Shown: piece after piece, positions 51,699 through 62,720 of the stretch | Position numbering within the stretch: the stretch's first letter is position 1 | Layout of the letters: each line of letters starts with the position of its first letter | Source of the DNA: Todiramphus chloris collaris | Lineage: Eukaryota > Chordata > Aves > Coraciiformes > Alcedinidae | DNA: 64,000 nt | Direction of reading: 5' to 3' | Assembly (NCBI GenBank): GCA_025345505.1 | Contig: JANVCC010000022.1 | Coordinates: forward strand, 34,111,741-34,175,740 | Notes under the pieces: generated by a model | What the model was told of the DNA's origin: nothing | Seen by the model: the letters and a program-made list of their open reading frames with translations, nothing else | Databases searched by the model: none | Translations under genes and position numbers: made by a program

Positions 51699-51806
51699 CT
51701 TTTAAGAAAAGAGCAAAACATTAAAGGCTGGTAGTCACACAGATGAAAAACAGTACTCTTGTAAGAAAGCTTTTGGTTTGGTAAAATAATATTTTGCCAA
51801 ATTTAC

Positions 51807-51905
51807 CGTAATCCTCAATGTGAAGCATTTTAATTTCAGTCCTGGAATTTTTTTTCTTGAAAACAACTCTTTTCAACGCAGCATTATCTTCCAAAATATA
51901 AAACT
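51807..51905 (-). CDS. DPP10: DPP10 exon: propeller-to-hydrolase link
   Basis: Encodes p105-136, beginning FYILEDNAALKRVVFKKK and ending KMLHIEDY. It covers the linker from the propeller into the alpha/beta-hydrolase domain. The lysine-rich KKKNSR stretch lies in a surface turn where family members vary. A second AG lies two bases into the exon, but only the acceptor chosen here (after TTTCTAC) restores the Lys codon with the upstream exon. The intron to the next exon is only 108 bases. Confidence 0.95.
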
Positions 51906-54035
51906 CTGTAGAAAAGAGGAAGAAAAAGCAAAAAGCAAGTTGCAAGGTACAGAGAATCATCTCATCAGAGATAAATCAAGATTCAAAAAAACTTCAAGAA
52001 AAAGATACAAATGTGCAATGATAAGTCTTGTAAATGAATTCCTTATGTAAATGCTTTCTTATAATGCAACTGCTTTGCAATTCAGGAACTGAGCAATCAG
52101 CTTAAGTCAAAACATATACATCTATTCCATTAACTGGTTTTAGTAGGCTTTGTTTTTGTTAAGCACTAACAACAAAATTTCTGACAAACAACGTGAATCC
52201 TAGTATCCCTGACAAATACTAACAGCAGCTCTACAGGGAAAGGCTCATCTGCTGGGCAATATCCTAAGCCTCAAGCAAGCATCCTTTTCAAGCTATATAT
52301 TCCAAGACAACATTTAGACAGCATCATTCTACTTGATCACTGCATGTGCTTCTCTGCCTTCTGCACTTCTGCAGCCAAAAGCAGGACTTCAAGTTTGGTT
52401 TAAAGCTGCAACCAGATTTGAAGCAATCCTTTTAGACATGAAAGAATGATTAATTAGTTCTTTTTTAGTGTTGTTGTTCTATTCCCTCCCCCCCACCTCA
52501 AATTACCAATCTTGCTTCCACAATGTAGATTTTTTTTTTTTATTAAACAATATACCCTCCACTTGGGGCCCAAACGGATAATCTAAGGAGAATGTTTGTT
52601 CTGGGCAGTAAACCAAAATGGTATAATTATAGTCTGAGGATGGAATAATTGAAGTAATCCTTAATCATTCTTTTATGAATTGAAGAGGATAATCTAATCT
52701 TGCACTGAAACATTAACAGCAATTATCTCTCTCATTATTTGGCTTCTTGTTGTTACAACAAATAATGTCCCTCTATCCTGACTCTTTTACAATAACTCAC
52801 TATCAACAGTATTTTAGATACAAGTAATAAAGAGCAAAAGTCTACCTTCACAGAACTGAGTAGCTCTGCAGAAGTCAATGAATTTACCTTGAGCAGTAGC
52901 TACGCCTTACTGAGCTGCAAAACAACCTCCTTCCCCTTGGGGTGTACTATGGCACTGAGCTTTGCAAATACCAACAGTAACATGAAAAGAAAAAAAGGAA
53001 AAGGAAAAGGAAAAGGAAAAGGAAAAGGAAAAGGAATGAAGATCAAGTGCAGACATTAATTAACACTTCCTAACATGATACTACTAATTAGTACACTACT
53101 TCAACGTGCAAGATTACATCCACTATGGCTGAACAGTAACTGGCTGATGGCAAAAGGGATGCAAACAAGTGCAGTTCAGGACTTTGGCTTATTGAAAAAA
53201 TTCTGGAGATAATCTAATGAATGAAACAAGGATATGTAAGGATGGGTTTAATGTTTTTGAATTGAAAGATTTCTCCTTTCCTTTAATCCACACCTTAATG
53301 CTATGTGGAGCCACAGTAACAGAGTGACAGTGGTAACAGGGGTAACAGAGTTATTTCTCTGGTGTAGTAGAGGTAACATCTAAGTGAGAAAAATTCTGCT
53401 GCTGAAGGACAGTCTTCCATTATAAAGCACCTCAAGTAGCCAGGAAACAGCAACAGATTCAGTGTCAATATATAGAAAACAGTGAGTAAAACTTGAAAAA
53501 TGGAGGTACTGGATGCCCTCCTAAAAAACCTTCATTCTTGGGTTTACCATCATTGAAAATGTCAGTGGAGTTGCTGTGATTTGAGAAATACAAGACAAGG
53601 ACTAAGTTCATCACATGTAGGTCAGATTTTATGATCAATCGTCCAAGGACAGTACCTTACTTCAAGATAATTGGATTGTAACTTTGAAAATATCTCTGAA
53701 AATACGGAGGGTATATCGTAAAGGCAGCATAATTTACATAGAAAGTGAAATGGATGAAGACCAACCTGCCATTTAATTAACTTAAGTGTAAATAGAATTA
53801 TATGCACTTAGCATAAAACATATCTGAAAAGCCTGGGAAAGTTTTAGTCATTTGATTAACTTCTTTCCTTATCACTTGCAGATGTGGATGTTGCCAAAAG
53901 GCAATTCATAAAACTTTCTATGAATGAGCCATCTATCAGTTTTCATTTACCTGTAACTGCCTTTCCCCTCCTCCACACTCTCCAAAACTATCAAGGATAG
54001 TAATAAAATACACCTGTTACATAAGAAATACTCAC
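51906..54035 (-). other. DPP10 intron with hexanucleotide repeat
   Basis: A 2.1 kb intron. It contains an (AAAAGG)n microsatellite at 52984-53036, listed separately, and otherwise unique sequence. Confidence 0.7.
52984..53036 (+). repeat. (AAAAGG)n microsatellite
   Basis: About seven uninterrupted copies of aaaagg preceded by an impure A/G run. It is purine on the plus strand, so pyrimidine-rich in the DPP10 pre-mRNA. Confidence 0.95.
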
Positions 54036-54083
54036 TTGCAGTATTACTTGTACTGTGCACACTAACAACTGGAACACCCGGCC
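54036..54083 (-). CDS. DPP10: DPP10 exon: final propeller strand
   Basis: A 48-base exon encoding PGVPVVSVHSTSNTA (p89-103), with a split Gly before and a split Lys after. It corresponds to the 'GP-VP-VSLH' strand that closes the propeller in this family. The donor is GTGAGT; the acceptor follows CCTTGAAAC. The two-base and one-base split codons fit both neighbours. Confidence 0.9.
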
Positions 54084-57000
54084 CTGTTTCAAGGAGAGAA
54101 GAAAAATAATGTAAGTGTAGGGTAGTTAGTACTCAATATTCCAGTAATAAAGAATGAAAGCTCTGGTTACCACTTTAGACCAGACCCAGGAAGCCCTGTA
54201 CACATGCTTCCCTTCAACCACAACAGTAACTCCACTGGTATCTCTTGGGAAGGACAGAGGTTAGACTATTGCACCAACAAAACGTAAAATGGAGACTGCC
54301 TTCTGCCTGCTCAACAAGCAGTCTAAACACCCACACCCAGAAGGAGAATTTTTATTTTATTTTATTTTTTTTACGTTTTCCATGTTTTAACTAGAAGTGA
54401 AGAATAAAATACTATGGAGGCACTTAAGGCACTGTAAAATATAGCAGTTTGACATTCAGAAGCAGCAACTTTAGGTCAACTGACAAGTGAATTAATGGTA
54501 ATATTCACTTATATTTTCTATGAAAAAGCTACTGAGGTGTTGAAAAATTATCACATATTTCACTTAATTATCTGTTTAAGAAGCTCCTTTAGTATGCTCT
54601 GCAAGACCAACAGCATCATAATTAAATCTACGTGTAATGTAATTTATTCTTATTTCATGGTAATGTCAGATACTATATTTTTACTTCACCACTAAGAAAT
54701 TAAAATCACCAAGAAGAATTCTCCATGTCAGCAGGTGCTGTGCAAATGCTCAAGATGGTATGTGAAACTGGAGAGACCAAACATTCTGTGTACTGAGAAA
54801 TATAGCTAAGTTTGCCGTCCATGCTCTGAGGACCCTCCTGAGTGTAACCTTGCATGAGAAAATGTTGCATCCTCATCCTCAACATAGATTTCGTGCGGAG
54901 GAAACATAATTTTATCTTGGTGAGACAAGAGTTTAAATTGCTTGCAGGCAGTCACTATTGGTCTAGGAAAGATGATTCAGAAAAGCTGAAGTCCCTGAGG
55001 ACTCCAGAGCAGATGAAGGCATGGACCCTCTGAAATTAGGAGTTAAGACTCCTCTTTTTTGGAGAAAAAGAGATTCCCTTTGAGAGCAGTTCAGACACAG
55101 AGCTTAATTTATGTGTTTTGAGTCATCCTGAGAGGTTGTCTCTCTCAATTAATCATGGCATGAGCCTAGGGAAACTTAAATACCTGAAATAAATAGCATG
55201 ATGCCATTCACAGCCTCTGACAGCCTCCACTGAAGATTTTTATCAATTTCATTGTCTGCCTCAAGGGAGGCTATTGACAAAAATCTTACAGGTAGATTGC
55301 TGACAAATCAAAGCTTTCTGCCTTACCTCTTCAAAAGGTAATTCCTTCAGCTGTCTCTTTTTGTTTTGGTTTGGTTTTTTTCCAGCTCTTTTTACTTCTG
55401 AATTTGACGGTTTACTTTGAATTCCAATTTAAGAAAGATCAGTTTTGGAGGGGAAAGTACTGTCATTTTTCAGTCCAGCTCTATTTGTCTTTACTAAAAG
55501 ATAGAAGGATGATGACAGATTTTGAAAAGGGAGATTACAGTAGATTAAAAAGCCAAACACAAAACAGAAAGACAGACTTATACTACAAGAATTGGGTTAC
55601 AGCTCATCAGAACTAAGCCCAGCACTTGGATTTCCCATTGACCTCCTATAACTAACACTAAATCCACAGTGTGATTTTTTTTTTTTTTCCTGCTGCATAA
55701 AATGAGAAAGACAATTACTCCCTTTGTGAAGTATCTTATTTGAGTGGAGAGATAAACATCTGTTAGTGTTTATGAAGCGCTAAAGGAAAAATCCACAGGC
55801 AGTGTGGAAAATAAGTGTAAAGAACATGCTTGCCAAAACTGCAAGGCTGTAAAGCCAGTCCCTCCATCTACCAGGTTACAAATAACTCCTCACTCAGGAG
55901 AACCTCTGGAGATGGATACAGCTAATATACTGAGACAGATCTCCTGGCTGGGGGTAACTAAGAAGGAAAAACTATCCTAATAAAGGTGCTCTTGGGTTAG
56001 CAGGAGGTGGAAGAATTCAAACTTGTATAGATCAAGCTAGTCCAGAGTCCCACAAAGATTTTTCTTGGCAAATTGCTTTTGTAACTATGTAGTCAGGCTT
56101 TTTGTTGTGGGAAAATGAGTGTGTATGCACGTACACATGGGGTCATCTGTCTCCTCAAAGCAGTTTACCTTGTACTCTTACAACCAGATCCCCACAGAAG
56201 AGTTTTAATTCCTGCTCTATTGTGATGTTGCCATCAACTTTGACACTGTCAAACATCCAACCCACCCCATTTTGCAGAGCTGTCGGCCACATTGCTGCTG
56301 TAATTGTCAAGCTCTGATGAAACACAGAGAAGATCTCTGAATAACCTCAAGTTGACAACAACACATTCATGTTAGAGGTAGGAAAAACTTAATGACAGTG
56401 TTTTATCATCCCTGTACAACACCTTGCAGCTTAGGGCAGTCTGTTGGTTGCAACTCAGTGAAGTGTAGGTTTAATCCCGGGAGATGATCTACAGTTCTAC
56501 CAGCTCAAACAGAGAACTGCCATCTCCAAGGTCACTGAAAGTCATGAGCTTGTGAGCAATTTCATGTGCAACCTACTACTGGTATCCACATTGTGATATC
56601 AAAGGAAGACTAAAAATTACAGGCTGAATACACTTTCCTAAAATAATAACAAGAAATGATATTTTTGGGCCCTAGCATACTGTTGATTCAGAGCAAATAA
56701 TTCTTCCGAATTTATCACACCTCCCTCTTGCAGGAATCTGAGACTTTTCCTATAGTGACTATGTCAACCAAAAAGGGAAAACTCTGCTTAAACCATGAGG
56801 AGCTCATTAATACTGCAGTCTTTACTCAAATAAGGTCTCAGGTTAGCTCCATAAATTTTGCTGCAGCTTTAACCATGTATAAACCATGCAGCTGGGTTTT
56901 TTTTTCCCCCACTAATCAGCTATGTATTACAGGTGTACTTCCACAAAAAAACCCTGCAACAAACCGACCTTATTTTAGCCAATATATATGCATAGTTTGT

Positions 57001-57961
57001 TTGTTTGAATAGATTCAATTCTAAAGGTGGCAGATATTTTATTTTTTGTGCAAAAAAAATATGTATAGTTGTAAAAGAAATAGAAGAAGTGCATGCAAAT
57101 AGAATGGGCTATTCACATGTATTTCAGATGAATTATGTCCTACTCTCTTCAGTCTGATGCTGGTTGAGAAAAAAATACTAGGAGAAAGTTGTCTGTAAAG
57201 CAATGCAAGTTTCAAGGTCAACAGATCTAGCTGTACACTTTATTATTGATTGTGTAATGCTCTTCTGGACCTGTTTTTATAATCTTACTTATTTATCAGA
57301 GTTTATTTCCTGGGCATAGTTTATAAATTTCTCCATGTGGGATGGTTATAGTTTTCTGTTCATACAGAAACCCTGAACCTAATTGGTGCCACTTAGTGCT
57401 AGTGGAATGCAGCTAATAATAAGAAGCTAAAAGTTAGTTATTGCAATTGTGTTGATAAAGAGGATCTGCTTACATGGATTAAACCATATCTGGGATTTTT
57501 TTGGTAGATGCACACATACATATGTGGTTGAGTGTGTATATCTATACTGTATGCACACAAGTATACACAGTGTTACAGAAAGCAGGCCCTCATTTTTTAA
57601 CTAGGTATAGATGCATAAGATCAATACCAATACATAACATAATGAAACTGTTATGAATCGCCATATTGTCACTATAAATTTCACTTTTTTTGGTGAAGGA
57701 CTTTTATTTAGGGTAAATTTAAAAGTCAATGTCTTTTACAAGGAGTAAAGTGTTAGGATAGGAGCAGCTTTCTGATATCACTTGTTATTTAGCTTTTACA
57801 TAGAACATCTTTACTTACAGTCTTGCAATAAGCTCTTCACAGAACTTTGAGTAATCCACTACTGAGCTCAACGTTAAGACTCCAGCCTAATGCACTTCTC
57901 AAGGGGATACATTAATTCAGAAGCAAACACAGTACTATCACATGCTGTGCATTTGACTTAC
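54084..57961 (-). other. DPP10 intron, no features
   Basis: A 3.9 kb intron with scattered T runs (for example 55674-55689) and no recognisable repeat family, exon or RNA gene. Confidence 0.7.
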
Positions 57962-58083
57962 CTTTACAGTGCAGTAAAAAATGCCTATTCATGGGGCTAA
58001 ACTTTGCGCTGAAGTATGTGCACTGGTCTTTCAAGAAGTTACATGAGAGACACTGGCGATTCAGTGATCCTACTGTTGATACA
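57962..58083 (-). CDS. DPP10: DPP10 exon: cysteine-rich propeller segment
   Basis: Encodes p48-87, beginning VSTVGSLNRQCLSCNF and including CTYFSAKFSPMNRHF. Four cysteines (p58, p61, p68, p86) have spacings of 3, 7 and 18, the same as the two propeller disulfides of DPP4 (444-447 and 454-472). The 'FSPMN' stretch is typical of the strand that starts the next blade. The acceptor follows TTTATCCCC and the donor is GTAAGT. Confidence 0.95.
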
Positions 58084-58784
58084 CTGGGGATAAAGATAAT
58101 CAGAAACACGTTCCATTGGAATAAAATACAATAAACCAAGAATTAGCTCATCACAGTGATAAAATGTGTTTCAGTCCCTAAACCTACCAAAATGTCACTG
58201 TCTTTATTTTGTGCCTGGTGCAAACTGTTTTTAGATGACTCAGTGGACTACTGTTCTGTAAACTGGGCAATGTGGACAGGATCCAAAACCTTCCCAATGC
58301 AGAGTTGGGGTTCCAATAACTAGCAGGGCAACAGTGTTAGTAGGACACCATGAAAAACCTCATTAACTTAATATTTAAGCACTGAGGTTTGCATAAGGAG
58401 GGGGTGCTTTGCCCAGACACTTTAAATTGCATGATTAAACCCCATAAACATTATTTTTATTTAGAAGATGTTCATTACTTTTAAAAACACAGTCATATTA
58501 CATGCTTGCATTTTTTTTAGAAACTTATAAAGGAATAGTGAAGATGTAAGTGGTAAAAATATTCTGTGTTAAAATCTCCATTTTTTACAAAATGTAAAAT
58601 AACATCAACATTTTTAGTTTTGAAAAACTGTGATTCTTTTACTTGTTACAGCTCAAGTGTGATAATTTTTACAGAATATAGATGATTACCCAAGCCCCAA
58701 AGCAGCAATTAATCTCAGAACATCATCATAGCACTCATGCCTTGGGATGAAGAACCTGTTAACACAGCCCCATGTACTTCTTAC
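58084..58784 (-). other. DPP10 intron, no features
   Basis: A 701-base AT-rich intron between two propeller exons; nothing recognisable inside. Confidence 0.8.
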
Positions 58785-58832
58785 CTATGTAGCTGTCTTC
58801 CTCTTGGGGATTCTTCAGTGCTTAAGAAATAA
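58785..58832 (-). CDS. DPP10: DPP10 exon: short propeller exon
   Basis: A 48-base exon encoding YFLSTEESPRGRQLH (p32-46), with a split Ile codon before it and a split Ser codon after. The 'YF-S-E-SPR-RQLY' pattern is the signature of DPP4-family propeller blades. The donor is GTAAGA and the acceptor ends GGGCACAG. It is too short to find as an open frame; I recognised it by family pattern and by exact phase matching to both neighbouring exons. Confidence 0.9.
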
Positions 58833-60121
58833 CTGTGCCCAAAAGACGAAGAAATTTAAGCTCAGTTTGGTAAACTGTCTAATTTACAAAGTTTTTTAGA
58901 GAAGTGAGAGATGTCATACATTACATCTTTTAAAATTAAAAATTCCCAAATGAAGATCAAATACTTACATACAAACCTAAGCTCCAAGATTAAACTTAGA
59001 CCAGGTATACCAAGTAGTTATTTGAGATGCTATATGATTTCATATTAAAACATGTATGAACACAGCATTTAATGGTTTCTCTTTAATTTCTGTAATGCTC
59101 AGGAGCTCCAGTAGCAACCAGGACCCCTTTCTGCATATTACAAATACAGAAGAGAAAGCTTCTCCTTCCAAACTCCAAGAGTTTGCAATATAAATTCAAG
59201 GAGTTGAAAAACGTCACAATGAAGTTATACTGTAGATTACAATAGGCCTTATGTTACCCCAAGGCCTTGTTGAGCTGTAGAATAACTTTTTCTTCTATCA
59301 AGAGACAGAAGCTAGCACCCTAGGCAATGGTTTACAGACAGTGTTGACTGGTGGAAAGAGGCCTTAGTAGAGCTGCTGCAAGAATATGAAGAGAAGTCTT
59401 TGTGTGTCCCACATGAGATCCCCACAAAGCTTCTGCTTGAGAGGCAGGACTCTCAAGCAGTTGAGAATGCACATGCAATCTGACACTTCTCTGCAGGTTG
59501 ATTTCATCTAGACCTCATTTATTCATCTGAAACTTGGTGAAGTATCAAGAAATTCAATACGGATATACTTTCAAAACCCACAGAAGGGCTGATCAGAAAG
59601 GGTGTTTCACCAGTACCAGTGCACCAACAGATATTGTTGCAGCCTCAAAAATGACCTTGATGAAATATAACTTATTTTAAAGAAAATCAGAATAAGATGT
59701 ATGTCTATGTTTTGCCATGTGCAGATACATGTAAAAACTAACCAAGATCCGCAGAAGTTTTGTGAAGCCTTCAGATGGTTTGTATGAGTTCTATACTGCG
59801 GCCAAAAAAATCACAAATTATGTGCTGCGTTTCATTCCCACTACAGCACTAAGACGGTCTTTTGAAAGATTTCTCTCTGAGTGAGCTGAGTGAGAATCAG
59901 GGGCTGGATAATCTACTATATAATTTGAATTTATGAGGTTGGATCAGATCCTCAAAGTCCAGAGACCTCATGTAGTAAACAAGCAAGAATGAAAACTGAA
60001 GATTTTGGATTTTATCAAGTACTAAAAATTTACTATGACTTCTTATCTAGAATTCGGTAAATACGTCACCAAAATGTTATTATTGATGCATGGTGTGTTG
60101 ATAATGAGATATAGTGCTTAC
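58833..60121 (-). other. DPP10 intron, no features
   Basis: A 1.29 kb intron with GTAAGC donor and CACAG acceptor; no recognisable internal features. Confidence 0.8.
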
Positions 60122-60213
60122 ATGTTTTGGGTATTTTCATCATATGCCAGGATTTTGATAACTTCCCAGTTTCCCGATGTCAGGTGTCTCACACTGATTT
60201 GTTCACTTTTAGC
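60122..60213 (-). CDS. DPP10: DPP10 exon: beta-propeller segment (first exon in window)
   Basis: The frame opens AKSEQISVRHLTSGNWEVIK and continues to p30, with codon 31 split (phase 2). It encodes a late blade of the beta-propeller; the LTSGNWEV stretch is the usual DPP4-family propeller strand pattern. The acceptor is TTTTTCTAG and the donor is GTAAGC. The exon starts in phase 0, so the previous exon must end on a codon boundary. I looked for that exon (expected to end in a run like MFLxQ) up to position 64000 and did not find it. Confidence 0.9.
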
Positions 60214-60396
60214 CTAGAAAAAGATGGAAAACATTAACTTTCACCTTACTTGTTACATTTTTCTTTGCCTTGCAGGATTGTCTGCACATGTCATTACTGA
60301 TTACAGCTTTTTAAACTTCAATAGGCAACATAACATCTTTAAATTACAATTACATTTTGACAGGCCTGAACTTCAAGTATCCTTTCTCTCCCATAT

Positions 60397-60420
60397 ATAA
60401 TGACTTTTCAAAGTCATTAT
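60397..60420. repeat. Perfect 11-bp-arm inverted repeat
   Basis: ATAATGACTTT, a 2-base centre TC, then AAAGTCATTAT. A perfect hairpin-forming palindrome within a DPP10 intron. Confidence 0.9.
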
Positions 60421-62539
60421 AATCATTTTTGTTTCCATCACAATTTTTCTTTCAGTTTCCCACATGTCTACAAAAACCAGAAATCCTGTACTTCAAGCTA
60501 AGGATCTTGTCACTACACATATTTTGTTTCTCTCAGTGTTTCTTTTCCTTTACAGTGGCAGAGCAGGGGAATCACAGGATCTAAATCTAATTAAAGCCCC
60601 TTCTCCACCATACATTCTGGAGAAGCCCTTCTTTGTCCAGGGTCTATGAAGAGAGTAGCTCCAAATTTTGGCAACTGAACTAAATGCTTATAAGCTGGGG
60701 AGAACCCCTTGCTCCCTCTCATAAATTGTTTCCCTCTCAGTGCGAGCCTCAAAAACTCCTAGAACTGATACAAGCGGAAATTCAAAACCTTTCTCAAAGG
60801 AAGTGATGGCAGTTTTCTCAGCCAGAGGTACCTTAAGGTATACCCAAACTCTCTGGCTGGAAGCTGCAGACAATTCCTTATCAGACACAGGTCAAAACCA
60901 ATGCAACTTGCAGATAAGCTCTTTTGAGTCTGCTTCCTAGTGCAAAAGGCAAAATTCTTGCTTAGTCTTCTGAAGATTAAAACTTCAGGCATGAACATAT
61001 TTGAACAGTGTTTTTTTTCTCTACTGGTGGGGCTATGATGCTTGGCCTGAATAGAAAAATCCCTAGTCTTCAAATTCAAGACAATTGTTGTAAAGACAGA
61101 AGTGATACTTCAGCTTATATTTCAGCTTTAGCGGGTGAAACAGCAGCGGGAGTTACAAAGAAGGTCAGATGGAGAATCTGATTTTTCTGCCCTTGTGTCC
61201 TGTGAATCCAGAGCACCAGTCTGTACCTAATCACTATGGCCTCAGTGGCTACGTGGCCTACAAAAAGTCATAAAGGCAAAAAGAGTATTTTTAATCTCTG
61301 TATTTCTGACCTGTGCCTTCCAAACTCTAAGCTCTACCTCAACAGCAGGAATAACTAGAAAGCAGAAAATGCTCAAGGACATTTATGAGACATGTCTGGA
61401 GCTGGCAAGGCAGAAACAAGTCCTTTAGAACTGATCTGCTTTGTAACAGATCCACAAGGGAAGACTGATGTAGTAACTCTATGACAAGTCTTGCAAGTAC
61501 CAACTGAAATCAGGACGCTGTGCTAAACGCTGTACATATGTTTATGATGAGGATTCCCTTGTTCAGGAAGGTTCCAATATTCAGTGCTGTCTCTGGGAAT
61601 GCTTACAATTTAAATTAGTGATTTATCAAAAGTGACTATTTCTTCTCTAGAGAGACAAGCTGCAACTATTGAAAGTGATATTTAAATATTGAGATCACAG
61701 AATCTAACAAGAAACAGCAATAAAAAGCCCAGCCAAGCATTAATAAACATGGTTATTTTTCAAGGTTACAGCCATAATACATAATTTATGAAGCTTGCAG
61801 GAAGTTCTTGCCTTGATCCATTAAACTTACTTTATAATTCTTATTTTGTGGTTGGAAAAAAGAGACTTTCTAGAGTTGCAAAACCCATGTAAGAAATTTC
61901 TAGATACATAGCATATGATTCAATTCCATTTTGAGATTAGTTTCTTTTAAATATTTCATGAGTGACTGAAAGCACTTGAAAACAATAAAACACACAGCTA
62001 GCCCTCTACATTCAGACAGTGAATACTATATGATAGGAACCCTTTAAAACAATAATGTCCCCTTGGAGGAAGATTTAATCAGATATTTCTGCTAACCTGC
62101 TTTGATTATATCATTGACACATGTTTTTCTAAAATACAGTCAATGAAATGCAGCCCAAGAAGACAATCATTTGTCAGCACTTGTTATAAGACTGACAAAT
62201 AAGCCTCAGTGATTAAAATAATCTAAATTGAGCCTTTAAAATTTACTTCTATGTCACTGTATGTTCATGCTAATTCTATGTTTTAACTTTCCTGCACTTG
62301 CAGCCTGATTTCTGTTAATAAGTTCATACCTGTACAGGGAAGCAATGAGAATCTGAATACCAAATTCCAACGTTACCTGAACTCTATCATGGAAAAAAAA
62401 TGTCATCATCTGGTACCAGCAACCTGCTAACTGCTTTAAATTCTGCAAGGCACCTGTTATGCCACTGTGGCTCCCACAACGTGTGACAAACATCTGATGC
62501 GACAAAGAACTTTATGTGCAACGGATAATATAATTTTTA

Positions 62540-62720
62540 TGTCTCCATGTTTGCTTTAGAAATAATGGACAATCAGATTAATGCAGTGTGTAAAATACAT
62601 CATGTAAACACATTTCCTGTCCTTTATTGCTCTGTATCAGCCCCATTACCACGCAGAATGTTGCTTATTGATGAATAATGGTTGATACATGGGATATCAC
62701 ATTTTCTCTTCTTCTCAGGA
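62540..62720. promoter_or_regulatory. Candidate intronic conserved element
   Basis: A repeat-free segment with a 'gtaaaca' forkhead-type core (about 62605), 'aatggacaatcagattaatg' and 'ttgatgaataatgg'. It resembles vertebrate developmental enhancers in texture only. Confidence 0.25.

Larger units (their letters stand above)
31040..60213 (-). other. DPP10: DPP10 gene, 3' half (13 coding exons)
   Basis: Overall gene model. Thirteen minus-strand exons total 1173 coding bases, or 390 codons plus TAA, about half of the roughly 800-residue family length. Every intron begins GT and ends AG, and the split codons all restore sensible residues. Going 5' to 3', the intron phases are 2, 2, 1, 1, 1, 2, 2, 0, 1, 0, 1, 0. 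The product is a type II membrane glycoprotein of the DPP4 family (S9B). Family knowledge: it binds Kv4 channel subunits, raising surface expression and speeding gating in neurons. The segment here is extracellular; the cytoplasmic tail and membrane helix are encoded upstream, outside the window. DPP10 is preferred to its paralogue DPP6 because the nucleophile elbow reads GKGYGG (DPP6 has GKDYGG) and because the acidic C-terminus ends PQEPEEDE. Confidence 0.95.

Noticed and set aside
31040-60213. DPP6 as the identity of the gene
   Set aside because: The elbow is GKGYGG rather than GKDYGG, and the C-terminus ends PQEPEEDE, which fits DPP10.
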